Assembly (NCBI GenBank): GCA_027365715.1
Contig: DAHXLZ010000063.1
Coordinates: 1 to 32,398 of the forward strand
Direction of reading: 5' to 3'
Source of the DNA: Methanomassiliicoccales archaeon
Lineage (GTDB): Archaea > Thermoplasmatota > Thermoplasmata > Sysuiplasmatales > Sysuiplasmataceae
DNA length: 32,398 bases
In this document: positions 7,677-16,518 of the stretch, piece by piece
Position numbering within the stretch: position 1 is the first letter of the stretch
Layout of the letters: every line of letters starts with the position of its first letter
The notes under the pieces: model-generated
Seen by the model: the letters and a program-made list of their open reading frames with translations, nothing else
The model's database searches: none
What the model was told of the DNA's origin: nothing
Translations under genes and position numbers: made by a program

Positions 7677-8192
7677 TCATAAATGCTTCAATTCATCATT
7701 CAGCTTCCAGAGTTTATCGCCAACATGATACATAGATTCCACACACTTCCCCTTCTCTTTCTTGCCGAACATGCTGCCGTCGACGGTGCTTTTGCCGATG
7801 GCAAGTGGCTTGTTGAATTTCTCTTCCTTTATCCAGACAATCTGTCCCTTAAGCACGTCTTCATCACCACCAACCACACCCGGACCCATTATATCCGCCC
7901 CGTTTACCACGAATTTAACAGCACCTGAGTCGACAGTAACATGGCGTTTGGAAGCGCCGTACTTAAGCAGTCCCGGAAGCGAGAGAAAGGGACTGCCGTC
8001 AATATCGAGAGCGACTACTTCGTTGATGAGAATGTAAACATTCTGCTCAAGCCCGTATACCTCTGCGATTTCGACCGGATCTGAGGGAGAGAATGAAGTA
8101 GTGCCAAGCTCCGTATTCAGCACAGAAGAAATGTTCGCCAGTTCCTTCTGTCGTAACCTGTGCCTCCTCCTTATTCTCAGTTCCCCGGTCAT
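7677..8192 (-). CDS. PUA-domain RNA-binding protein, Tma20/MCT-1-like
   Basis: 171 aa from the ATG at 8192 (a GTG precedes it). The N-terminal half, residues 1-80, is the pre-PUA domain (RIRRRHRLRQKELANI then FSPSDPVEIAEV). The C-terminal half is the PUA domain: YGASKRHVTVDSGAVKFV, GADIMGPGVV and KPLAIGKSTVDG. The architecture matches archaeal homologues of Tma20/MCT-1/eIF2D, which bind tRNA or rRNA in translation initiation and ribosome recycling. A TATA-like CTTATAAGG (8223-8231) and a GGAGG ribosome-binding site 9 nt before the ATG define the start. Confidence 0.88.
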   Translation of the reverse strand: MTGELRIRRRHRLRQKELANISSVLNTELGTTSFSPSDPVEIAEVYGLEQNVYILINEVVALDIDGSPFLSLPGLLKYGASKRHVTVDSGAVKFVVNGADIMGPGVVGGDEDVLKGQIVWIKEEKFNKPLAIGKSTVDGSMFGKKEKGKCVESMYHVGDKLWKLNDELKHL

Positions 8193-8489
8193 CACATCAC
8201 ACGATCCTCCATTCCTGCTTAACTTATAAGGATGCAGGCTTGACAGACTTTACTTCAAAACCGGTTCATACCTGTACTCCTGATATTCATTAACACATGT
8301 GTCTTTTCCGTTTCCGAATCACATTTCCAGACCATTTGAAGACTGTATGAGGTTAGAAGATTTGTCGGCAAGACCCGGATTTGCACACGAAATTCGGCTG
8401 TTACGAGCATGTCGTATTTTGATGTCCTGTCTGAATCATCCCATCAGTCTGGGAGGTCTTCCCGCTCGCTTTTATACATGCAAAGAGTA
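8193..8489. promoter_or_regulatory. Divergent promoter region between PUA and zinc-ribbon genes
   Basis: About 300 bp without a gene. On the minus strand CTTATAAGG at 8223-8231 drives the PUA gene. On the plus strand GCTTTTATAC at 8468-8477 precedes the zinc-ribbon gene. I see no repeat or RNA structure in between. Confidence 0.55.
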
Positions 8490-9419
8490 ATGCCACAGGC
8501 AATGCAGGGCCCGGGGCAAATAAGATGTCAGGATTGCGGCACAGATAACGAAGGCGTCGCAATATACTGCAAGAACTGCGGAAGAAAGCTGGCAGCACAG
8601 CAGCGAAGGTGCCCCGCCTGCTCTGCTGCAGTGCCACATTACACCGTTGCGATGTGCCCTTCATGCGGCGCTATGCTTAACTCTACACCAGTTCAGCCGC
8701 TGCAGAAGAACGTATCGACTCAGCCGCAGACGAACCAGGCGGAACCGTCTTCTGGCCATATCATGAACATGCCATCATCAGTTCCCCGTGCTCCTGAAAC
8801 TGCAGCCAATGACACTGAAGTGTTCAGGAAACTCAAACTGTTTGGCATCATCGGTATGGCCGAAGCAGCGCTTGGCCTCCTGATTGTTTTCTCAGGGAAC
8901 CTGTTAATACTGATGACTCCGGGATCCGCAGGCATCCATTCAGCAGGGAGCGCGATAATCGCCGACATTATAATTTTGATGGCAGAACTGGCAATTAGCG
9001 TCTATTCCATTGTTGTAGTCAGATCGGCCTTCAGGCTCCTTTCCAGTACAGACAGATCGTTTTCTACGCCGGCCAGTCTGCTGACGGTACTGATTATAGG
9101 CCTGATTATCATCTTTCCTGCAATCATAGGAATATTTGTTGCAGGAAATGGCATCTCTCTGTCAGCACTTTCGATTGGGGTTGTGCTCATATTTGGATTC
9201 ATGGTAATTACGGCTCTGGTGCTGCTGATTTTAGGTGTCATAGGGCTGCTTATAGGCTTATGGAGGGTAGGCACAAGATACAACGAAAGTCTTTTCAAAA
9301 TTGCAGCAATATTCTACCTCATACCATTTCTCGGGATTGTGAGTTCAATCCTGATTTATGCGTCCTCCTCCTCCATTCTGAAACAGCGGAAGAACAGACC
9401 AGGCTGGCCAGGCATGTAA
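8490..9419 (+). CDS. Double zinc-ribbon membrane protein
   Basis: About 309 aa from the ATG at 8490; other in-frame ATGs lie at 8409, 8478 and 8502. The TATA-like box at 8468-8477 favours a start at 8490 or 8502. Two zinc ribbons stand at the N-terminus: CQDCGTDNEG...YCKNCG, then CPACSAAV...MCPSCG. A proline- and glutamine-rich linker of about 50 residues follows, then about five hydrophobic segments forming a membrane domain. Such zinc-ribbon/membrane proteins are common in archaea; none has a role I can transfer with confidence. Confidence 0.75.
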   Translation: MPQAMQGPGQIRCQDCGTDNEGVAIYCKNCGRKLAAQQRRCPACSAAVPHYTVAMCPSCGAMLNSTPVQPLQKNVSTQPQTNQAEPSSGHIMNMPSSVPRAPETAANDTEVFRKLKLFGIIGMAEAALGLLIVFSGNLLILMTPGSAGIHSAGSAIIADIIILMAELAISVYSIVVVRSAFRLLSSTDRSFSTPASLLTVLIIGLIIIFPAIIGIFVAGNGISLSALSIGVVLIFGFMVITALVLLILGVIGLLIGLWRVGTRYNESLFKIAAIFYLIPFLGIVSSILIYASSSSILKQRKNRPGWPGM

Positions 9420-9455
9420 AAATCGGCCCTGTCTGCAGGCGTGCAGCATCAGTGA

Positions 9456-9465
9456 ATTAAAATAC
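9456..9465 (+). promoter_or_regulatory. TATA-like box for elp3
   Basis: ATTAAAATAC centred 27 nt before the GTG start of elp3, matching the leaderless archaeal arrangement. Confidence 0.5.
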
Positions 9466-9486
9466 CCTGCCATCTGATTAGACTTC

Positions 9487-11022
9487 GTGGACTATTATAC
9501 TGAGCTCATAGAAGAGATAAGGACAGACAGAATCGGTGACGCAGCAGAATTTGAAAGGAGAAAGGTTCAACTCTGCAGAAAGTACAGCATGGGTGATATA
9601 CCCGCAAATTCAGAGATTCTCAGCAGAACGCCTCCTGATATTATGACAAAGGTTCTTCCAATAGTCAGGCTGAAACCATCCAGGACAATAAGCGGTATAG
9701 CGGCAATTGCAATCATGACCTCCCCATACAACTGCCCGCATGGAACCTGTGTCTACTGCCCCGGCGGCGTCAGCAACAACTCTTCGCAGGCTTACACAGG
9801 GAAGGAGCCGGCGGCAAGGAGAGCTGCCATGAACGACTTCGATCCGTACAGGCAGGCCACTGCCAGGATCCAGCAGCTTCATGCAATCGGGCATTCAACG
9901 AATAAAATCGACCTGATCATCATGGGCGGCACTTTCACTGCCAGGACAAAAGAGTATCAGGAATGGTTTGCCCGACGTGCGTTCGACGCAATGAATGGTT
10001 TTGACTCGTCCAGTATCGAGGAAGCGCACAGATTCAATGAGGGAAGTGTGAACAGATGTATCGGCATTACGATAGAGACAAGGCCGGATCAGCTGAGCAG
10101 GGAGCAGATAGAGTTCTCGATGAAACTCGGTGCAACGAGAGTCGAAATAGGAGTGCAGTGCCTGTTCGATGAAGTGCTGAAAAGAGCTAACAGGGCGCAT
10201 GATGTTCGGAGCATTTCTGATGCCACCAGGAGGGCGAAGGACAGTGGTCTGAAAGTTGGCTACCACATGATGCCGGGGCTGCCCGGAATGACAGATGATA
10301 TGGAACTGGAGAACTTCAGGCGACTGTTTGAGAACGATAGTTTCAGACCGGACATGCTCAAGATTTATCCCACACTGATAATAGAGGGGACTCCTCTCTT
10401 TGAAATGCACAGAATGGGGTTATACAACGAGTATACACTTGAGAAAGCAGTAAAACTGCTTGCTGCAGTAAAGAAAGACATACCGCACTATGTGCGCATA
10501 CAGAGAATCCAGAGGGACATACCGGCGCCGATGATTAGCTTCGGTGTGAAAAAGAGCAATCTGAGGGAACTGGTTAAGGACGAGATGGACAGGAATGGCT
10601 GGCGGTGCGGCTGCATAAGGTGCAGGGAGATAGGGCACCTGGGCATTAATGAGAAGGAAATAAAACCAGCAGACCTCGATATGAAGGTGCTCGATTACAG
10701 CGCAAGCGGTGGACTGGAGAAATTCCTTTCTTTTGAGCTGGGCGACGCCATCGTCGGTTATCTGAGACTGCGTCTGCCATCTGACGGTCCGGCATACATT
10801 AGAGAATTGAAGGTTTTCGGCAGAGTCGTGCCGGTAGGGAAGGAATCTGCATCCGACTGGCAGCATCATGGTTACGGAACCAAACTGGTGAACCACGCGG
10901 AGGAGATTGCAAGATCTGCAGGTTACAGCATAATGAGGGTGACGAGCGGAGTTGGAGTCAGGGAATACTACAGAAAGATGGGCTACTCGAACGACGCCAG
11001 CTACCTTGCAAAGCGCCTTTGA
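9487..11022 (+). CDS. elp3: Elongator protein 3 homologue (radical SAM tRNA acetyltransferase)
   Basis: 511 aa, typical for archaeal Elp3. Elp3 makes the cm5U-type side chain on the wobble uridine of tRNAs from acetyl-CoA and SAM. The radical SAM cluster motif is C83-x4-C88-x2-C91 in SPYNCPHGTCVYCPGG. The domain continues with DLIIMGGTFTAR, TIETRPDQL and GVQCLFDEVLKRANRAH. A Cys-rich insert (CGCIRCREIGHL) and a C-terminal GNAT acetyltransferase domain (HGYGTKLVNHAEE, about residues 461-473) complete the usual order. The start is a GTG; the TATA-like ATTAAAATAC at 9456-9465 is one promoter length upstream, so translation probably begins at the first transcribed base. Confidence 0.96.
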   Translation: MDYYTELIEEIRTDRIGDAAEFERRKVQLCRKYSMGDIPANSEILSRTPPDIMTKVLPIVRLKPSRTISGIAAIAIMTSPYNCPHGTCVYCPGGVSNNSSQAYTGKEPAARRAAMNDFDPYRQATARIQQLHAIGHSTNKIDLIIMGGTFTARTKEYQEWFARRAFDAMNGFDSSSIEEAHRFNEGSVNRCIGITIETRPDQLSREQIEFSMKLGATRVEIGVQCLFDEVLKRANRAHDVRSISDATRRAKDSGLKVGYHMMPGLPGMTDDMELENFRRLFENDSFRPDMLKIYPTLIIEGTPLFEMHRMGLYNEYTLEKAVKLLAAVKKDIPHYVRIQRIQRDIPAPMISFGVKKSNLRELVKDEMDRNGWRCGCIRCREIGHLGINEKEIKPADLDMKVLDYSASGGLEKFLSFELGDAIVGYLRLRLPSDGPAYIRELKVFGRVVPVGKESASDWQHHGYGTKLVNHAEEIARSAGYSIMRVTSGVGVREYYRKMGYSNDASYLAKRL

Positions 11023-11047
11023 GGCAGTATGCCGGTTTGTGCTGTGA

Positions 11048-11083
11048 GTCAACTACCACCAGTTTTAACGGGTGGCAGTTGAC
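11048..11083. repeat. Near-perfect hairpin with IS605-type arm sequence
   Basis: The left arm GTCAACTACCACC (11048-11060) pairs with the right arm GGTGGCAGTTGAC (11071-11083) with a single A/C mismatch. The 10-nt loop, AGTTTTAACG, can add two or three more pairs. Arms of this kind (GTCAACTACC...) are familiar from the ends of IS200/IS605-type elements and their non-autonomous derivatives. It lies 26 bp after the elp3 stop, without a following T-run, so it could be either an element end or a transcription or RNA-processing signal. Confidence 0.6.
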
Positions 11084-11190
11084 GAAAACCGTCTCGAATC
11101 ATTATTAAAGGGAAGATTGATTAACGTATGAGATTTCCAGATGATGCCATCCCATCCGCGTTATCTGGATAGTGTGGTGAATAAAATTCC

Positions 11191-12990
11191 ATGAGCTGCC
11201 TTGTGTGTGGAACAGAAACAACCGCCGGAGAGGCGATATGTACCCCATGTGCCGAATCCCATATCAGGGAGGAATGGTTTTCAGACAGGGAAGGATATTT
11301 CAGGGTAAGGAGAAAGGCGGAACTGGTAGCCGTTCTTGATGATGGCGGCTTCCACCTGACACCTGGAGGTGAAGCGCTGGATGAGCGCATCTCATCGCTA
11401 CCCGAAACGAGGGATGGTTACAGGACAGCAAGGCAGCTGATGCAGGAAGTATTCGACGAGTACTGCACAGGTGACGGTTTGAAGTTGCCACGCCACGCAT
11501 ACATAGCACGATCCCTGGACAGGATCTGGCGGTATGAGGAAATCTATCCGGGCGACGGTGATGAATCATTTTACAAATCACTGGCATCACTGTACAGGGC
11601 TGCGCTGAAAGAGTTCGCACTTCCTCTTGTCCCCGCCTCTTTCACTGAAGAAAGGAAGAGGATGCTGGAGGAAAAGGCGGATTACTGGCGGCGTAAGGGA
11701 GAAAATCACCCGGCCGACGGAGAAGTCAAAGGTTCGTCACATCCGTCAAATGAGAGGTCTGCACCAGTCCAGAAGACATCTGTCAGGCTGTTGAGCGATG
11801 GAGCAGACATACGGTTGCTGAGGTCAAAGATCAGGTCTATGGAAGAACAAATCGCCACACTCAGGAGAATTGTTCCTGCGGGCAATGTAATTGAAAATGA
11901 TACTGATGCCATTACGATGACAGCTGCGAACAGGATCTCAGAGTTGAGAGGAAAGATAGAGAGTATTCAGAAAGAGATTGTGGAATTGAGGCCCGCAGAA
12001 AGACTTCCGGAGGGTAATCCCATTGACAATTCAGTCACGGCTGAATCAGTTAAAGCGGCTGTAACAGACGAGCCCGAAACGCACGATTCAAACTACGATC
12101 TGATGAAAAAGAGACTGGCTGTGTGCATACTGACGGGAGAATATAATGACGCGCTGGATGATGCGATTAAAATTATTCAGCAGGGGAGCGGAGACGAGGA
12201 GGATTTTATCTCCGCCACACTCCTTTCGCTCAGGACCAGGGATTTGGGCAGGCTGAAACTCATCGGTGAACTGGCTGCGACTCGCGGTGTCCGGGGACAA
12301 AACTGTCTGGCAGAGGCGGTCATGGCATGGAAGGATGGAAAATGGGGTTCTGCCATTCAGCTCGCAGACGATGAAATAGAGCGCGGTGGATCGGCAGCGG
12401 CATTTTTGCTCAAGATGAACATCTGCAGACAGTATGCGCTGAGCGAAAAGGCTGATGAACTGGAAGAACAGCGAAAGAGCGTGGGAAAACTGGCTGAAGG
12501 GGCGGAGCTTCTTTCAAAAATGTACCTCCAGCTGAATATGTGGGGTGCTGCAGTTCAGTGTCTCGGCATACTTCCTGAAGAGGACTGGACAGATGCGATG
12601 TGGTCTGTAAACGGCTTGGCAATGGAGCAGAAGGGGGATGAAGACAAGGCAATCGAAGCATATGACAGATCGCTGCAGCTCAATGAACGGAATGTCACAT
12701 CAGTGATTAGAAAATCGGCACTGCTGTCAGGAGCTGGAAGAAAAACTGAAGCTCTTGAACTGCTGAATACTGCCGAAGCACTATGGCCCTCAGTGGCGAG
12801 GCTGCGGGCATCAATAATGGAATCTATGGGAAGAAGTGAGGAAGCCCTTGCACTTCTGAAAGAAGCAGTGCGTCTGGACAGAGGTGATATGAAGATCATA
12901 AGAGCGGGCATTTCAATTTCAACATCGCTCGGAAGAAGAAAGGACAGGAGATACTTTACATCGATTCTCGACGGGAAGGAGGAAGCGTGA
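11191..12990 (+). CDS. Zinc-finger, coiled-coil and TPR protein, unknown role
   Basis: 599 aa. A small zinc-binding site opens the protein (C3-x2-C6 and C17-x2-C20). A helical region follows, then two predicted coiled-coil stretches (RLLRSKIRSMEEQIATLRRIV and RISELRGKIESIQKEIVEL, roughly residues 210-270). From about residue 305 to the end there are TPR-like helical repeats; the clearest is near 490-560 (KAIEAYDRSLQLNERN, EALALLKEAVRLDRGD). A GGTGA ribosome-binding site precedes the ATG and a TATA-like ATTATTAAAGG lies about 90 nt upstream. The stop overlaps the start of a second TPR gene. I do not recognise a family; a scaffold or assembly role is only an inference from the repeats. Confidence 0.75.
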   Translation: MSCLVCGTETTAGEAICTPCAESHIREEWFSDREGYFRVRRKAELVAVLDDGGFHLTPGGEALDERISSLPETRDGYRTARQLMQEVFDEYCTGDGLKLPRHAYIARSLDRIWRYEEIYPGDGDESFYKSLASLYRAALKEFALPLVPASFTEERKRMLEEKADYWRRKGENHPADGEVKGSSHPSNERSAPVQKTSVRLLSDGADIRLLRSKIRSMEEQIATLRRIVPAGNVIENDTDAITMTAANRISELRGKIESIQKEIVELRPAERLPEGNPIDNSVTAESVKAAVTDEPETHDSNYDLMKKRLAVCILTGEYNDALDDAIKIIQQGSGDEEDFISATLLSLRTRDLGRLKLIGELAATRGVRGQNCLAEAVMAWKDGKWGSAIQLADDEIERGGSAAAFLLKMNICRQYALSEKADELEEQRKSVGKLAEGAELLSKMYLQLNMWGAAVQCLGILPEEDWTDAMWSVNGLAMEQKGDEDKAIEAYDRSLQLNERNVTSVIRKSALLSGAGRKTEALELLNTAEALWPSVARLRASIMESMGRSEEALALLKEAVRLDRGDMKIIRAGISISTSLGRRKDRRYFTSILDGKEEA

Positions 12991-15239
12991 TGGCAACCGA
13001 TACGACAGGCGGCTCGTACAAAACACTTGAGAGAGGGAAAGTGGTACTCGGCAGTCTCAGCTTTGACAGATATGCCGAGCTCTGTTCAATTCTCGCCGCA
13101 AAGTTTGGAATGAACGTTTCTGACAGGGAGCTTTCACAGGATATACTGCTGTTGAGAGGGACGCTGAAAGAGAAGCAGTGCACAGCCGTATGCACACTTC
13201 CCGGTGTGAGGGCCGGAAGGCAGAGAATCGGCGGCATTATCAAAGCTGTTGAGAAGAACGGCGGCATAGCGATCATATTCTCACCGGCAGAGGTTGCGGT
13301 CGAGACGCTAAGCGGGGGAAGCATCAGGGCAGTTGTTGCCGGGGATGACTTTACCAGGATGGCGTCCAGAACTTCAGTATTCAGGGATGAACTGCTTAAT
13401 GCGAATGCGCCGGAAAGAATTTCACCCGGCACGCTTGAGGAGAAGAGAAGATTCTCTGATATGCTGAGGTATGCCAGAGAAAGGTATGATGCGGGAGACT
13501 TTGCCGAAGCTTCCAGCACAGTGAATCTTCTGCTGACAATCAGGCCCGGAAGTGATGAGCTTCACAGACTGAAGGGAAATGTCCTTCTCAGAAGCGGAAA
13601 AGCAGCCGATGCAGCTGCCGCGTTTTCAGACGCTGTGAGGCTTGGACCGTCAAACACTGAAAACCTGTTTGGGAAGGCAACAGCACTCTACCAGCTGGGC
13701 AATTACCGCGGAGAGCTGGAATGTTACGACCAGATTCTGAGATTGAATCCGTCTCACAGAGCGTCACTTCTGAACAGGGGAGTGGCGTTGCAGCAAACTG
13801 GCAGGCTGGAGGAAGCTGTCAAAGCATATTTGGCCATCATTTCTAAATTTGGCAAAGATTCCGGCACGCTGCGTAACCTTTCACTGGCATATTATAACCT
13901 GGGCAATAAAGGCGATGCGCTGAAGGCGCTCGATGCCATTCTCTCATTTGATCCTTCAGATGAAAGGGCAATCAGGCTCAAAGGGCTCCTGCTCGCGGAG
14001 GAAGGAAGGTATGATGCACTGGAATATCTGGAGCATTACAACTCAATAAGAGAGGAAGCAGACATTCTGGGAGTTATTGCCTCAATTTATAACAAGTCAG
14101 GCAGGAAGAAGGAGGCGAGAAATTATGCAGAACGGGCGCTGCGACTCGAGCCGGGAAACAGCATTGCAATGAAGGAGTTCGATGCCGCCGGCGAAGCGGA
14201 TGAGGGCACCACCGTTCAGCACACAGTCTACCCGCTGCCTGAAGCACATACTGTGGAATCGGACGAGCCGGCTGATATCCGGGTAATTGGTGAGATGCCC
14301 GATAAGCTGAAGTTGCCTCCGGTGCCAGACAATCAAATGACCGGACGGGAGATGCTCGATTCAGAGCAGATTGCGAGAATGGTTGAGGAAAAATTCCGTT
14401 CGCCGGAAGCTGTTTACGATGCTCTCATTCTACTGCAGGCGATAGGAACGCAACAGGCTACCGGTGCAATTGACATTGTTCTTGCAGGGTTAATGCAGCA
14501 AACTGGAAACCAGCCCGGCGCCGGTTTCATAAAAATTGCGGAGAAAAGGGCTTTTGAAAAGGGAGATTTCGGGCAATCTGCAGAATTGTGCAGAAAAATC
14601 ACTGGTGATGGCACAGAGAGGGAAGCCGGATTCAGGCTGCTCTCTTCTCTGATTGGGCGTTCGGCATTCGACGATACCATTGAAGCTGCAGAGCGGCTTG
14701 ACGGGGAATTTGCAGCAGATGTTCGTACAGTTCTTTTTGCCCTGAACGGCAGGACCGGGAAGGCGGCCCGCATGCTTTCCAGACGCGACAGGAGTGTTAC
14801 GTCTGTCGGCGAAAGCAATGCAGGAGCATTGATGTTGATGAGGGAAGGGCCCGGAGAGGCTGTCGATTACTACACATCGCTGCAGAACAGGAGTTCGGCG
14901 GGAGCGATAAACAGAGCTGCAGCACTTTACCTGAGAGGCGACAGGGCTCTTGCAGCCGAACTGCTCGCCGGGGAGACTGCGCGCATGTGGCAGCATCTGT
15001 TCGACCTGGGATATATGTTCCTGGAAAACGGAAAAACGGATGAGGCAATCGCTGAGCTGACAAGAGCCGCTGCGCTTGAGAGAAGTGCAGACATACTGAA
15101 CGTCCTTGGAGTCGCGCTGGCAAGAGCCGGCAAAAACACTGAGGCAAAGAAGCGGTTTGAAGAAGCGCTGTCCGTTGATGACGGGCACAGGGAAGCCAGG
15201 CGCAATCTCAAGCACATAGAGAGGATGTTAAGGCGATGA
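12990..15239 (+). CDS. Large TPR-repeat protein with unassigned N-terminal domain
   Basis: 749 aa from the ATG at 12990, which overlaps the stop of the preceding gene (TGATG) and follows a GGAGG site 7 nt upstream; a GTG three bases earlier is the alternative. Residues 1-130 form an alpha/beta domain (LSFDRYAELCSILAAKFGMN, TAVCTLPGV, AVEKNGGIAIIFSP) whose layout faintly recalls Mrr-type nuclease folds but lacks a convincing catalytic D-ExK. From about residue 150 there are many TPR units (AAFSDAVRLGPSNTENLFGK, LECYDQILRLNPSHRASLLN, KRFEEALSVDDGHREARRN). The pair with the upstream zinc-finger/TPR gene is tightly coupled, so the products probably act together. Function unknown. Confidence 0.78.
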   Translation: MATDTTGGSYKTLERGKVVLGSLSFDRYAELCSILAAKFGMNVSDRELSQDILLLRGTLKEKQCTAVCTLPGVRAGRQRIGGIIKAVEKNGGIAIIFSPAEVAVETLSGGSIRAVVAGDDFTRMASRTSVFRDELLNANAPERISPGTLEEKRRFSDMLRYARERYDAGDFAEASSTVNLLLTIRPGSDELHRLKGNVLLRSGKAADAAAAFSDAVRLGPSNTENLFGKATALYQLGNYRGELECYDQILRLNPSHRASLLNRGVALQQTGRLEEAVKAYLAIISKFGKDSGTLRNLSLAYYNLGNKGDALKALDAILSFDPSDERAIRLKGLLLAEEGRYDALEYLEHYNSIREEADILGVIASIYNKSGRKKEARNYAERALRLEPGNSIAMKEFDAAGEADEGTTVQHTVYPLPEAHTVESDEPADIRVIGEMPDKLKLPPVPDNQMTGREMLDSEQIARMVEEKFRSPEAVYDALILLQAIGTQQATGAIDIVLAGLMQQTGNQPGAGFIKIAEKRAFEKGDFGQSAELCRKITGDGTEREAGFRLLSSLIGRSAFDDTIEAAERLDGEFAADVRTVLFALNGRTGKAARMLSRRDRSVTSVGESNAGALMLMREGPGEAVDYYTSLQNRSSAGAINRAAALYLRGDRALAAELLAGETARMWQHLFDLGYMFLENGKTDEAIAELTRAAALERSADILNVLGVALARAGKNTEAKKRFEEALSVDDGHREARRNLKHIERMLRR

Positions 15240-15254
15240 GAACCTTCAGGACAC

Positions 15255-15263
15255 GTTTTTATC
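15255..15263 (+). promoter_or_regulatory. TATA-like box for the aminotransferase gene
   Basis: GTTTTTATC lies 23-31 nt before the ATG at 15286, consistent with a leaderless transcript separate from the TPR operon. Confidence 0.5.
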
Positions 15264-15285
15264 TGCCATCTGATTCGGGTAAATC

Positions 15286-16479
15286 ATGAAGGTCAGGCCG
15301 GCTGCAAGGGCAGCAGGCATGGAATATGCCATAAGGGATGTCGTGCTGCCAGCGCGAGAACTTGAGAAGAAAGGTGTCGATGTCATCAGAATGAATATAG
15401 GAGATCCGGATGCGTTCGATTTTGATACACCTGAGCACATCAAGAGGGCAATGTTTGACGCCATTCTTGAAGGACATAACGGTTACGGAGAGTCTGAAGG
15501 AGAGGTCGGGCTGCGCGGGGCCATAGCAGCAAGAGAGAAGAGGAAGAATGGTAACGAACTCGGCATAAGCGACATAGTCGTCACAACGGGGATTACGGAG
15601 GGAATACAGCTGCTGCTCGGCGCACTTATTGAGCCTGGAGATGAGCTTCTTGTTCCCGGACCAACATATCCTCCATACAGTTCTGTAACAAAATTTTACG
15701 GCGGCGTTCCCGCAGCTTACAGGACAATCGAGGAGGAGGGGTGGAGGCCCGACGTTGAAGACATCAGGGCAAAGATTACACCTGAGACGAAGGCGATACT
15801 CACAGTCAGCCCGAACAATCCGACGGGAGCTGTTTACAGTGCATCCGATCTCAAGGCTATTTGCGACATAGCCGGGGAGCATGAGCTTCCACTGATATCC
15901 GATGAGATTTACGACATGCTGACTTACGGTGTTGAGCATGTATCACCATCCGCTGTTTCGGCAGATGTGCCAATGGTCATATTGAATGGTTTTTCCAAAA
16001 GCTATCTGGTGACAGGATGGAGAGTTGGTTATGCAATATTCAGGGATGCGGGAGATAAACTGTCGGATCTGAAGGAGGCGTTCCTGAGAGAGGTCAGGGC
16101 GAGACTCTGCGCCAGCAACCCGGCACAGAGAGCCATGATCGCGGCGCTTGAAGGACCCCAGACGCATGTGCAGAAAATGGTCAAAACACTGAGAGAGAGA
16201 AGAGACTATGCGGTAAAGAGGATCAATAGCATGGAGCGGCTCTCGGTCACTTCTCCGGATGGTGCATTCTATCTCTTCCCGAAAATAGAGAATGGAGAGT
16301 GGAATAGCGATCTGGATTTTGTGCTGCACGTTCTGCGCGAAGGACACGTTCTGTTTGTGCATGGCTCCGGCTTCGACAGGAAATACGGCAATATGCATTT
16401 CCGTTCGGTCTTTCTGCCGCCTCTGGAAACACTGGAAAAGGCAATGGATGGTCTGGAGAAGGCACTGAGCACACACTGA
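15286..16479 (+). CDS. Class I/II aminotransferase (aspartate/alanine type)
   Basis: 397 aa, PLP-dependent fold type I. Key residues are in place: Asn178 in SPNNPTGAVYS, Asp206 and Tyr209 in LISDEIYDML, the Schiff-base lysine Lys238 in LNGFSKSYLVTGWRVGY, and Arg246 next to it. The C-terminal substrate-binding Arg is probably the one in NMHFRSVFLP. The closest archaeal relatives include AspC- and AlaA-like enzymes; the amino-acid specificity cannot be read from the sequence. It has its own TATA-like box and is probably transcribed apart from the TPR genes. Confidence 0.93.
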   Translation: MKVRPAARAAGMEYAIRDVVLPARELEKKGVDVIRMNIGDPDAFDFDTPEHIKRAMFDAILEGHNGYGESEGEVGLRGAIAAREKRKNGNELGISDIVVTTGITEGIQLLLGALIEPGDELLVPGPTYPPYSSVTKFYGGVPAAYRTIEEEGWRPDVEDIRAKITPETKAILTVSPNNPTGAVYSASDLKAICDIAGEHELPLISDEIYDMLTYGVEHVSPSAVSADVPMVILNGFSKSYLVTGWRVGYAIFRDAGDKLSDLKEAFLREVRARLCASNPAQRAMIAALEGPQTHVQKMVKTLRERRDYAVKRINSMERLSVTSPDGAFYLFPKIENGEWNSDLDFVLHVLREGHVLFVHGSGFDRKYGNMHFRSVFLPPLETLEKAMDGLEKALSTH

Positions 16480-16518
16480 TGCATCTTAAAACAGTAAAAC
16501 ATATTTCATGGATCAGGC

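Noticed and set aside
10420..11052. 210-aa frame antisense to elp3
   Set aside because: Overlaps conserved Elp3 coding sequence; no family resemblance.
11137..11168. CCAGAT ... ATCTGG inverted repeat before the first TPR gene
   Set aside because: 6-bp arms with a 20-nt loop; not convincing as an operator or riboswitch.
14490..15215. 241-aa frame antisense to the second TPR gene
   Set aside because: Shadow of the TPR coding sequence; Cys- and Ser-rich, no recognisable domain.
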